In this document: positions 46,168 through 54,140 of the stretch, one piece after another
How positions within the stretch are numbered: position 1 is the first letter of the stretch
Layout of the letters: each line of letters begins with the position of its first letter
DNA from: JBBBNV01 sp037137075
GTDB lineage: Bacteria; Bacillota; Bacilli; Paenibacillales; NBRC-103111
Assembly (NCBI RefSeq): GCF_037137075.1
Contig: NZ_JBBBNV010000001.1
Location: forward strand, 62,001-126,000
Reading direction: 5' to 3'
Length of the DNA: 64,000 bases
The notes under the pieces: generated by a model
What the model saw: only the letters and a program-made list of their open reading frames with translations
What the model was told of the DNA's origin: nothing
The model's database searches: none
Position numbers and translations under genes: made by a program

Positions 46168-46222
46168 AAACCTTCCTTGCAGCCATCGCGACAGTATCAT
46201 CGCGGCAAGGAAGGTTTATTTG
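46168..46222. terminator. Bidirectional terminator between copD and the OmpR-type gene
   Basis: AAACCTTCCTTGC pairs with GCAAGGAAGGTTT around an inner CGCG/CGCG stem; T-rich on the plus-strand side and A-rich on the other. Confidence 0.8.
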
Positions 46223-46266
46223 CCGATACGCTAAGAACATCATAGAACGCGCATTTGTTTTAAGCA

Positions 46267-46995
46267 TTATCCTGTCCATGACAGCCCTGTTTCCAGACGA
46301 TAGCCGACTCCCCATATCGTACGAATCACGGTACTGCCTGGCTCGCATGACGGCTGAAGCTTCTCACGAATCCGTTTCACATGCGAATCCACCGTACGCA
46401 AATCCCCGCTTGGCTCACATTTCCAAACCTCCTTCAGCAGCGCTTCACGAGTGAACGTTTTTCCTTCATTCAGCGCCAAGTACCGAAGCAAATCATATTC
46501 CTTTAACGTCAGCGAGACCTCGATACCCCTAACAAGCACGCGGCGCGCTTCGTGTTCAATTGTGAGCTGGGGCAGCACAATATCCGAGGATGTTGACTGC
46601 TGCTGTGGCCGAAAATTTTTCTTTGTACGTTTCAGGATGGCATGAATCCGGCAGATCAATTCTCTTGGACTAAACGGATTTATAACATAATCATCTGCAC
46701 CGGCTTCAAATCCCAGGATTCGCTCTTCCTCATCACTTTTGGAGGACATCAGGATAATAGGCGTAGTTTTCATTCCTTTGATCAGGGCGCATATGTCTAA
46801 GCCGGACATGTCAGGCAGGGTTCTGTTCAGCAGAATTAAATCGTAATCCCGCTCAAGTGCTTTGATCAGCGCGCTTTCGCCAAGCTTCGCGTCCTCGACA
46901 ACGGCCCCGTCGTGATCCAGGTACATATGAATCCGGCTTCGAATCCGGCTTTCCTCATCTGCAATGAGGATTTTATATGCAGCTTTTGACATCAT
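46267..46995 (-). CDS. OmpR-family response regulator with a degenerate receiver
   Basis: 242 residues with a receiver and a complete winged-helix output domain (LTLKEYDLLRYLALNEGKTFTREALL, VDSHVKRIREKL, IWGVGYRL). The phospho-acceptor Asp is replaced by Asn57 (DLILLNRTLPDMSG) and the conserved Lys before PF by Asn106 (DDYVINPFSP), so normal phosphorylation is not expected. GGGGAGG precedes ATG 46995. No kinase is adjacent. It is divergent from the cytochrome-c-fused bd-like operon and may control it without a kinase. Confidence 0.9.
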   Translation of the reverse strand: MMSKAAYKILIADEESRIRSRIHMYLDHDGAVVEDAKLGESALIKALERDYDLILLNRTLPDMSGLDICALIKGMKTTPIILMSSKSDEEERILGFEAGADDYVINPFSPRELICRIHAILKRTKKNFRPQQQSTSSDIVLPQLTIEHEARRVLVRGIEVSLTLKEYDLLRYLALNEGKTFTREALLKEVWKCEPSGDLRTVDSHVKRIREKLQPSCEPGSTVIRTIWGVGYRLETGLSWTG

Positions 46996-47284
46996 GTTAT
47001 TCCTCCCCTATGTGATCATAACGCCAGGCGTACGTGCAAGCATGACCCTTCGGAGCCATTTCGTCGTCAAAGCCGTGAACAAAGCATGGCTGCTTTGTGA
47101 CTTTCGCCATGGCTCTTTGGGGCCGCCATTTCCAGCGCAAACCCCGAAGCCTTCAATCGTTCATACGAATTTCAAACAAGTAGCTCTCCGGAGTCATATT
47201 GAGCTTATGGGACTTCCAGTATACTTACAATGGCGCTCGGGATAAGGACATTTTATTTTACTTGACAAAGGAGAGAGAAGGGTT

Positions 47285-48604
47285 ATGCAATTTCCAACCA
47301 TTGATTTCGGTTGGCTTGGCAACGGCAACCTGATCGGCATGGTATCGGTTCTCCACGTGATCATCAACCATGCTGTGGCTATAGGCGGCTCGGTTCTTAT
47401 GGTTTCCATTGAATACGCTGCCTACAAGTCGGGCAACGCCAGGCTGGACGCCTATGCTAAATGGCTGTGCAAATGGATTTTGATTATTACTACGACCCTC
47501 GGTGCCATGACGGGAGTCGGCATCTGGTTTGCGACCACAGTAGTGCTGCCGAACGCCATTGGCGCGCTGCTGCGTATTTTCCACTGGGCCTGGTTTACCG
47601 AATGGATCGTCTTTGTGACAGAGGTGCTGCTGCTGCTCACCTACTATTACACCTGGGATAGCTGGAAGGGCACACAAAAGAAGAAGCATGTGCGCACCGG
47701 CATCTACTTGTGCGTCGCCTCCTGGTTCACCTTGGCGATTATTACCGGCGTCCTGGCGGCGCAGATTAATCCTGGCGACTGGGTAGAGACGCTTTCATTC
47801 TGGAGTGCGTTTGCCAATGAAACGTGGGTTCCGTCCATCCTGTTCCGCACCTTCGCGGCAATTACACTCGGGGTTGCGCTATTGACGCCGATTACCAAAT
47901 GGTATTTGAAGGATAAGGGGGACGAGCACCGCGTCTTGAAAATATACGGCAAATGGCTAATCGCTTCAGTACCGTGCATGCTGATCTTCGGCTGGTGGTA
48001 TTTGCGCACCCTGCCGGATCAAGCGCAGACGCTTGTGAAGTGGGCCACCGGCATGAGCGACAGTGTATTCATTGGAGTAAACGTGCTGGGGCTGCTGCTT
48101 ATCTTAGTACTCGGCATGATGCTATTGGATGGGAGCGTCCGGCGACACGCCTTTTTAACGGTGTTTACCATGCTATTCTCCCTGCTGCTCATTACGGAGT
48201 TCGAGATTATCCGTGAGAACATCCGCAAGCCCTACGTCATTTACAACTATATGTACGCCAACGGAGTCGTCAAAAGCGACGTACCGCTCCTGAACGAAAA
48301 GGGCGCGCTGCCGCAAGCGAAATTTTCATCTGTGAAGCAGGTCACTGAGGAGAACAAGCTTCAGGCGGGAGAAGAGCTGTTTCGCATGCAGTGCATCGCC
48401 TGTCACACGATTGACGGTCCGCGCCGCAGCCGGGCGATGGCGAAACGAGTGGAGGGCTGGACGGAGGAGGGGATTGCGTCCTTCATCCCGCAGATGCACA
48501 ATGTCCGCAATGTGATGCCGCCGTTTGTCGGAACGGAAGAAGAAGTGAAGGCTCTGGCTGCCTATATTCATCAAATCGTAAATGAAAGGAGCGGGGCTCA
48601 ATGA
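47285..48604 (+). CDS. CydA-like membrane subunit fused to a C-terminal cytochrome c domain
   Basis: 439 residues. The first 310 form about eight to nine membrane helices with faint CydA logic: helix 1 with His24 (VSVLHVIINHAVAIGGS), helix 3 with acidic Glu106 and Glu113 (FTEWIVFVTEVLLLL), and LLITEFEIIRENIRKPYVIYN in place of the TEVGRQPW segment. The helix that carries the b558 His in CydA reads ILFRTFAA here. Residues 355-435 are a class I cytochrome c domain with CIACH (Cys370, Cys373, His374) and likely axial Met411. AAAGGAGAG precedes ATG 47285. It overlaps the next gene by four bases. Confidence 0.78.
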   Translation: MQFPTIDFGWLGNGNLIGMVSVLHVIINHAVAIGGSVLMVSIEYAAYKSGNARLDAYAKWLCKWILIITTTLGAMTGVGIWFATTVVLPNAIGALLRIFHWAWFTEWIVFVTEVLLLLTYYYTWDSWKGTQKKKHVRTGIYLCVASWFTLAIITGVLAAQINPGDWVETLSFWSAFANETWVPSILFRTFAAITLGVALLTPITKWYLKDKGDEHRVLKIYGKWLIASVPCMLIFGWWYLRTLPDQAQTLVKWATGMSDSVFIGVNVLGLLLILVLGMMLLDGSVRRHAFLTVFTMLFSLLLITEFEIIRENIRKPYVIYNYMYANGVVKSDVPLLNEKGALPQAKFSSVKQVTEENKLQAGEELFRMQCIACHTIDGPRRSRAMAKRVEGWTEEGIASFIPQMHNVRNVMPPFVGTEEEVKALAAYIHQIVNERSGAQ

Positions 48605-49623
48605 ATCTGTGGCTTAGAGCGGAATCCCCGGTTCCAAACGATCTGGGTCTGGCGATTCCGGGGAGTCTGCCTTTTTTTGAAGTCCTCATCGTAGTGGGCT
48701 TTATCCTGCATATTATTTTCGTTAATATTTTGGTGGCCGGATCAGTTTCTGCTGTGTTTAACGAAATACAGGGCATCCGTAAGAACAACGCTGTACTGGA
48801 TTCGCTGGCCTTTCGTCTGGCAACACAGGTATCGATTGTCAAAAGCATTGCGGTCGTGCTTGGTATAGCACCGCTGCTTATCATCAGTACGATTTATACA
48901 CAGTTTTTTTATCCTTCGACCATTCTGATCGGTAAAATGTGGATGGCGCTCATTCCGCTGCTGATTATCGCCTTTTTGTCACTCTACGTGTACAAGTTCA
49001 CATGGCAGCGATGGAAACATCGCAAAGGCTTGCATGTAAGCTTCGGAATTCTTGGATCGCTCATCCTCCTGTTTGTGCCGCTGTTGTTTATTACTAACGT
49101 AGCATCGATGCTGCAGCCGGATTTGTGGGAGCCTGACCGGGGATTTTTCGGCTCCCTGTTCGCTTATCCGACCATCTGGCAGCGCTATCTGCATTTCATG
49201 GCGGCTAGCTTCACCATGCTTGGGATGTTCATTTATTGGTGGGGGAATCGGGCAGAACGCCGGGAGCCTAGCCCAGTCACAGCAGAAGCGAAGCAGTACG
49301 GGAAAAAACTGGCTGCCTTATTTACCGTCATGCAGCTGGTAGCCGGGCCGCTGCTGCTGCTTTCCATGGACAGTCGGATCCGACAGGCGTTCATGGGCGG
49401 ATCGCTGTTTCATACCGGGCTTTTGTGTGTGGCCATTGTGCTCGCGATTGTGCTGTGCGTGATGTTAATCCGGCTGGTGCGGCAGGATAGCCGGGCGTTG
49501 TTCGTCCGGTCGGTGACGCTCCTGCTTATCGTGCTGTCGCTGATGAGCTGGATTCGCCACGAAGTCCGCGAGCTATACTTGCAGCCGTATATTCAGGAAA
49601 CACCGCGGACGATAAAGTCTTAA
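48601..49623 (+). CDS. Second bd-like membrane subunit (CydA-related partner)
   Basis: 340 residues, about eight helices. Helix 1 carries His37 (GFILHIIFVNILVAGS) in the same place as in CydA, and a later helix reads RYLHFMAASFTMLGMF with His198, the place of the CydA b558 ligand missing from its partner. The end, SWIRHEVRELYLQPY, is charged. Translationally coupled to the first subunit (ATGA overlap, AAAGGAG site). I infer that the two proteins form a heterodimeric bd-superfamily quinol-linked enzyme in which this subunit replaces CydB. Substrate (oxygen, NO or electron transfer to cytochrome c) is not decidable from sequence. Confidence 0.7.
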   Translation: MNLWLRAESPVPNDLGLAIPGSLPFFEVLIVVGFILHIIFVNILVAGSVSAVFNEIQGIRKNNAVLDSLAFRLATQVSIVKSIAVVLGIAPLLIISTIYTQFFYPSTILIGKMWMALIPLLIIAFLSLYVYKFTWQRWKHRKGLHVSFGILGSLILLFVPLLFITNVASMLQPDLWEPDRGFFGSLFAYPTIWQRYLHFMAASFTMLGMFIYWWGNRAERREPSPVTAEAKQYGKKLAALFTVMQLVAGPLLLLSMDSRIRQAFMGGSLFHTGLLCVAIVLAIVLCVMLIRLVRQDSRALFVRSVTLLLIVLSLMSWIRHEVRELYLQPYIQETPRTIKS

Positions 49624-49655
49624 ACGGAACAAGAAACATGGCATAACGGAAAATA

Positions 49656-49693
49656 CAGAGCGGACTCTGCGTCAGACGCAGGAGTCCGCTCTG
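49656..49693 (+). terminator. Hairpin after the bd-like pair
   Basis: AGAGCGGACTC...GAGTCCGCTCT with an inner TGCGT/ACGCA stem; no T-run, so it may be a weak terminator. Confidence 0.5.
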
Positions 49694-49879
49694 TCAATTG
49701 ACTCCGGTCACATCATTGTCATGGGGGCGTCACGATTCAGTCACGATACCGACCCTTTAGGGCCATAGGATTTGCGGATTTGTTTTGTATAATAACAGCA
49801 AGGCGGCAATTCAGAGGCCAGTGCCTTTGTCGTCGTTTGACAGGAATCCGGGGGAAAAGCGGCATATAATCAGAAGGAA

Positions 49880-49917
49880 TGTGATTTTTTTCACAAATAC
49901 ATGTGATTAATTTCACA
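49880..49917. promoter_or_regulatory. Two TGTGA-N6-TCACA boxes (Rex/Fnr type) before cydA
   Basis: Boxes at 49880-49895 and 49902-49917 are 22 bases apart, two helical turns, and about 70-105 bases before cydA. The half-site matches both the Rex operator (TTGTGAA...TTCACAA) and the Bacillus Fnr site. Rex repression of cydABCD at low NADH is known in Bacillus, so Rex is the favoured reading. Confidence 0.7.
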
Positions 49918-49985
49918 ATTTATTCACATTCACCGCCGCTTGGCTTTCCTGATAAGTCCAAATTGTTCAGAAGGAAGGGATCGAT

Positions 49986-51395
49986 ATGGATGTCGTAGAT
50001 TTGGCGCGTCTTCAGTTTGCTTCAACAACCATTTTTCATTTTATTTTTGTTCCGATTTCCATTGGGCTGTCTCTGTTGATTGCGGTGATGGAAACAATGT
50101 ATGTGGTGAAGAAAAACGAGCTGTATAAGCAGATGGCACAGTTTTGGGGCCAGTTCCTGCTTATTAACTTCGCCGTAGGTGTTGTTACCGGGATTTTGCA
50201 GGAATTTCAATTCGGCATGAACTGGTCCAGCTTCTCCCGGTTTGTCGGTGATGTGTTCGGCACGCCGCTGGCCATAGAGGCGCTGCTCGCTTTTTTTCTA
50301 GAATCGACGTTTATCGGTCTCTGGGTGTTCGGATGGGATCGCTTGTCCAAGGGAGTGCATCTGGCTTGCATGTGGCTGGTCTCAATCGGGACGATGTTAT
50401 CCGCGCTCTGGATTCTGGCTGCCAATTCGTTTATGCAGCGTCCTGTCGGCTATGCGATTCACAACGGCCGTGCTGAGATGACTGATGTGCTGGCACTGCT
50501 TACGAATGGCCAGCTGCTGTGGGAATTCCCGCACACCATCTTTGCCGCCTTTGCTACGGGGGCGTTCCTGGTTGCCGGGATCAGCGCATGGAAGCTGCTG
50601 AAGAAGCAGGCAGTCCCTTTTTTTGTTCCATCGTTCAAAATAGCGATCATTGTGGCCCTGATCTCCTCCGCAGGCATCGCCCAGTTTGGGCACGGTCAAG
50701 CGCAGTATTTAGTCGAGACCCAGCCAATGAAGATGGCGGCCAGTGAGGGGCTGTGGGAACGAAGTGAGGATCCTGCGCCATGGACGATCTACGCCTCTAT
50801 ACATCCGGACGAGCAAGTGAACGGCTTCGAGATCAAGGTTCCGTATTTGCTCAGCTTCCTGTCGTACAGCCAATTCTCCGGATCGGTGCCGGGGATGAAG
50901 GAGCTGCAGGCCGAATATGAGCAAACCTATGGCGAAGGCAGCTACATTCCGCCGGTGCGGACAACCTTTTGGAGCTTCCGTATCATGGTCGCCAGCGGAA
51001 GTGTCATGATTCTGCTCAGCCTCTACGGTGTATATCTCGCACTTCGAAAAAAGCTGGAAGCGGCAAATAAGCTGTATATGCGGCTCATGCTGGCAGCAAT
51101 CTCCTTGCCCTTCATCGGCAGTACGTCCGGCTGGATTATGACGGAGGTCGGACGACAGCCATGGACCGTGTTCGGACTGCTGCGTATTGAAGATTCGGTT
51201 TCTCCAAGTGTATCCGCAGGGCAGGTGTTGTTTTCCTTGATCTCGTTTAGTGCGGTGTATTTCATTTTGCTTTGTGTCATGATTTATTTGTTCGTTCGTA
51301 CAGCCCGAAAAGATCCTTTGGCCTCAGCACACCATGAGGAGCGGCTGCAGGATCCGTTTGATCAACAGGGAGGTGGACAAAATGTCCTTAAATGA
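49986..51395 (+). CDS. cydA: Cytochrome bd oxidase subunit I
   Basis: 469 residues, nine helices. Heme ligands visible: His18 in TTIFHFIFVP, Glu residues in LAIEALLAFFLESTF, His in WEFPHTIFAAFATG and the GWIMTEVGRQPWTVFG segment. The Q-loop is short, as in the Firmicute class. It oxidises menaquinol and reduces oxygen to water at the membrane. GGAAGGG precedes ATG 49986. First gene of cydABCD, with tandem Rex/Fnr-like boxes upstream; cydB starts inside it. Confidence 0.96.
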   Translation: MDVVDLARLQFASTTIFHFIFVPISIGLSLLIAVMETMYVVKKNELYKQMAQFWGQFLLINFAVGVVTGILQEFQFGMNWSSFSRFVGDVFGTPLAIEALLAFFLESTFIGLWVFGWDRLSKGVHLACMWLVSIGTMLSALWILAANSFMQRPVGYAIHNGRAEMTDVLALLTNGQLLWEFPHTIFAAFATGAFLVAGISAWKLLKKQAVPFFVPSFKIAIIVALISSAGIAQFGHGQAQYLVETQPMKMAASEGLWERSEDPAPWTIYASIHPDEQVNGFEIKVPYLLSFLSYSQFSGSVPGMKELQAEYEQTYGEGSYIPPVRTTFWSFRIMVASGSVMILLSLYGVYLALRKKLEAANKLYMRLMLAAISLPFIGSTSGWIMTEVGRQPWTVFGLLRIEDSVSPSVSAGQVLFSLISFSAVYFILLCVMIYLFVRTARKDPLASAHHEERLQDPFDQQGGGQNVLK

Positions 51396-52395
51396 GCTTT
51401 GGTTTGTGCTAATCGCAGTGCTCTTTAGCGGATTTTTTTTCCTGGAGGGGTTCGATTTTGGCGTTGGTATGGCCACACGTATTTTGCCAAGCGGCGATAT
51501 ACAAAAGCGGGTGCTAATCAATACGATCGGACCGTTCTGGGATGCCAACGAGGTATGGCTTATTACAGCTGCCGGAGCGATTTTTGCGGCGTTCCCGCAT
51601 TGGTATGCAACCCTGTTCAGCGGGTACTATGTGCTGCTTACCTTCATTCTGCTGGCTCTGATCGGTCGCGGGGTTGCCTTTGAGTTTCGGGGCAAGGCTG
51701 ACGGACCGCTGTGGAAAAAAACGTGGGATGCCGCTATTCTTATCGGCAGCTTTGTTCCTCCGCTGTTGTTCGGCATGCTTTTTGCCGGTCTGGTGAAAGG
51801 AATGCCGATTGAACAAACGATGGAAATGAAGGCAGGCTTCGCCGATATCGTGAACGGGTATACCGTGCTCGGCGGAATAGCTGTTGTGGGACTTTGCCTT
51901 CTGCACGGGCTAACCTTTATTTCCTTGCGTACCCTCGGCGAGCTCCGGGAGAAGGCCCGTATGACTGCAGCCAAAATCTTGCCTGTTCAAGCTTTGCTGA
52001 TGGCTGCCTTGGCGGTATGGACAACCTTGGGGACAGATTTGTTCCAGCGCGGCGGCATTTTAATTATCGGTCTTTCGGCAGGAGGCGGGCTTTCTCTTCT
52101 GCTGGCGGGTTATTTCCTGAAGCAGGGCAAGGAAGGCTGGGCCTTCGGCATGACCGGGCTGCTCATTGTGCTAACCTTTGTTTCGCTGTTTGTCGGCATG
52201 TTTCCGCGGCTCATGATTAGCTCTATCGATCGTGCTTTTGACTTGACGATTCATAATGCAGCCTCAAGCGGCTACACGTTGAAGACGATGACTATTGTTG
52301 CAGCAGTGCTTTTGCCATTTGTACTCGCATACCAGGCGTGGAGCTACTTTGTCTTTCACAAGCGAGTCAGTGAAAAGGACCACCTGGAGTATTGA
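51382..52395 (+). CDS. cydB: Cytochrome bd oxidase subunit II
   Basis: 337 residues from ATG 51382 (AGGGAGGTGG upstream; overlap of 14 bases with cydA). Opening SLNELWFVLIAVLFSGFFFLEGFDFGVGM and ILPSGD...GPFWDANEVWLI are CydB signatures. Eight helices. Its stop overlaps the cydD start (TGATG), coupling oxidase and assembly-transporter synthesis. Confidence 0.96.
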   Translation: MSLNELWFVLIAVLFSGFFFLEGFDFGVGMATRILPSGDIQKRVLINTIGPFWDANEVWLITAAGAIFAAFPHWYATLFSGYYVLLTFILLALIGRGVAFEFRGKADGPLWKKTWDAAILIGSFVPPLLFGMLFAGLVKGMPIEQTMEMKAGFADIVNGYTVLGGIAVVGLCLLHGLTFISLRTLGELREKARMTAAKILPVQALLMAALAVWTTLGTDLFQRGGILIIGLSAGGGLSLLLAGYFLKQGKEGWAFGMTGLLIVLTFVSLFVGMFPRLMISSIDRAFDLTIHNAASSGYTLKTMTIVAAVLLPFVLAYQAWSYFVFHKRVSEKDHLEY

Positions 52396-54140
52396 TGGAA
52401 CGGGAATGGCTTGGATTTAAGGGAATCCGTACGGTTATACTGCTGCTAACCGTACTTTCCCTCCTGCAGGGCGCAGCGATTGTCGGTCAGGCTCTGCTGC
52501 TTGCACATGCGGTTTCTTTATGGTTCGAAGGCCTTCCTGGTGAAGAAGCAGTCCGATCGGCTCTGCTGTTTTTCACCGCCTTTGCGGCCCGGCACACGAT
52601 CGTCTGGCTGCAGCGGCACATTGCCGGCCAATTTGCTGAACAAACCGGTGAGTCTGTCCGCAAACAGCTCCTTCATCGTTTGCTTGAACGGGGACCGTCC
52701 TTTGCAGGCAAAGAAGGAAGCGGGCGCCTTGTCACACTGGCGCTGGATGGCATGGATCGCTTTCGCGCCAGTCTGGAATTAACGATACCCCGCATGCTTG
52801 ACATGGCCATGGTAACAACAGCCATTCTCGTTTCTGTTTACTGGCTGGATATGGTGTCGGGCTTCATATTGACCGCGGCGCTTCCAATTTTAATCGGTTT
52901 CTTTATTTTGCTCGGTTTGGCCGCTCGCGCGAAGGCGAATAAGCAGTGGCAATCGTATCGCAGACTTGCTCATCATTTTACGGATTCTCTGCGCGGTCTG
53001 GTGACATTGAAATTCCTGGATCAGAGCAGGGCACACGCGAAGACAGTGGAACGAGTCAGTGATGAATACCGGCAAGCGACCATGCGGACGCTGCGGGTCG
53101 CCTTCCTGTCATCTCTGGCTCTGGACTTTTTCACCATGCTTTCCGTGGCTTCAGTAGCCGTCGGGTTGGGCGTGCGGCTGATCGAAGGAGATATTGGCTT
53201 TGAAGCAGCACTTGCCGTGCTTCTGCTTGCGCCAGAATATTTCCTCCCCGTGCGCCAGCTCGGTGCGGATTACCACGCCAGTCTGGACGGCAAGGAAGCA
53301 TGGCGCAGCATACGGGCCATTATAGAAGGGGAAGACGGGAGGGAGAAGCCCGGCTCAGTCTCGCCCGCCACGGGAGAGAAGAAAACTTCGGCAGAGTATG
53401 CGGCACTGGCTTTAACCGGCATTTGTGTTGTTGGAGCAGATGGGACGAGAAGACTGGATGAGCTATCGGTGAAGCTGGACCCGGGAATCCGGAGAATCGG
53501 GATCGTTGGCGCAAGCGGTGCGGGAAAATCGACTTTATTGGGCGTGCTGGGAGGATTCATCGAGCCCACTGCCGGGAATATTTCAATCGGCAATCAGCCC
53601 ATTACCGGCTTGCTGAAGCCGGAGTGGCAGCGGCAAATCGCTTACATTCCACAGCATCCGTACCTGTTCAGCCAATCGCTTGCAGACAATATTCGTCTCT
53701 ATACGCCGGAAGCAGGACAAGAGCAGGTGGAACGGGCCATAGAGGCGGCCGGTCTTCGGGAACTGACGGATAGTCTGCCTAATGGAAGCAACGAGCGTAT
53801 CGGCGAAGGAGGGAGGGCGCTGAGCGGCGGACAGGCACAGCGGGTTGCGCTGGCTCGGGCGCTGCTCGCAGACAGGCCGATAGTCCTGCTGGACGAACCG
53901 ACAGCGCATCTGGATATTGAAACGGAATGGGAGCTCAAGCAGACGCTGCTGGCGTCTCTTGGCAGTAAGCGGCTTTTTCTCGCTACACACCGTCTTCACT
54001 GGATGCAGCAAATGGACTTTATTCTAGTGCTGCATCAAGGCAGGCTTGTAGAGACGGGAAGCCATGATCAGCTGATTCGTCAACATGGGGTATATTATCG
54101 CCTGATAATGGCACATGAAGGAGGGGAGAACGGTGCATAA
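52395..54140 (+). CDS. cydD: Heterodimeric ABC exporter subunit CydD
   Basis: 581 residues: six membrane helices then an ATPase with Walker A GASGAGKST, signature LSGGQAQRVALAR and Walker B IVLLDEPTAHLD. CydDC is required for assembly of cytochrome bd and exports thiols or handles heme. ATG 52395 overlaps the cydB stop. A Ser/Glu-rich linker lies between the two domains (about residues 312-335). Confidence 0.94.
   Translation: MEREWLGFKGIRTVILLLTVLSLLQGAAIVGQALLLAHAVSLWFEGLPGEEAVRSALLFFTAFAARHTIVWLQRHIAGQFAEQTGESVRKQLLHRLLERGPSFAGKEGSGRLVTLALDGMDRFRASLELTIPRMLDMAMVTTAILVSVYWLDMVSGFILTAALPILIGFFILLGLAARAKANKQWQSYRRLAHHFTDSLRGLVTLKFLDQSRAHAKTVERVSDEYRQATMRTLRVAFLSSLALDFFTMLSVASVAVGLGVRLIEGDIGFEAALAVLLLAPEYFLPVRQLGADYHASLDGKEAWRSIRAIIEGEDGREKPGSVSPATGEKKTSAEYAALALTGICVVGADGTRRLDELSVKLDPGIRRIGIVGASGAGKSTLLGVLGGFIEPTAGNISIGNQPITGLLKPEWQRQIAYIPQHPYLFSQSLADNIRLYTPEAGQEQVERAIEAAGLRELTDSLPNGSNERIGEGGRALSGGQAQRVALARALLADRPIVLLDEPTAHLDIETEWELKQTLLASLGSKRLFLATHRLHWMQQMDFILVLHQGRLVETGSHDQLIRQHGVYYRLIMAHEGGENGA

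Noticed and set aside
49837..49870. TTGACA and TATAAT before cydA as a promoter pair
   Set aside because: Spacer of 22 bases is too long for a normal sigma-A promoter, though either hexamer could belong to another promoter.
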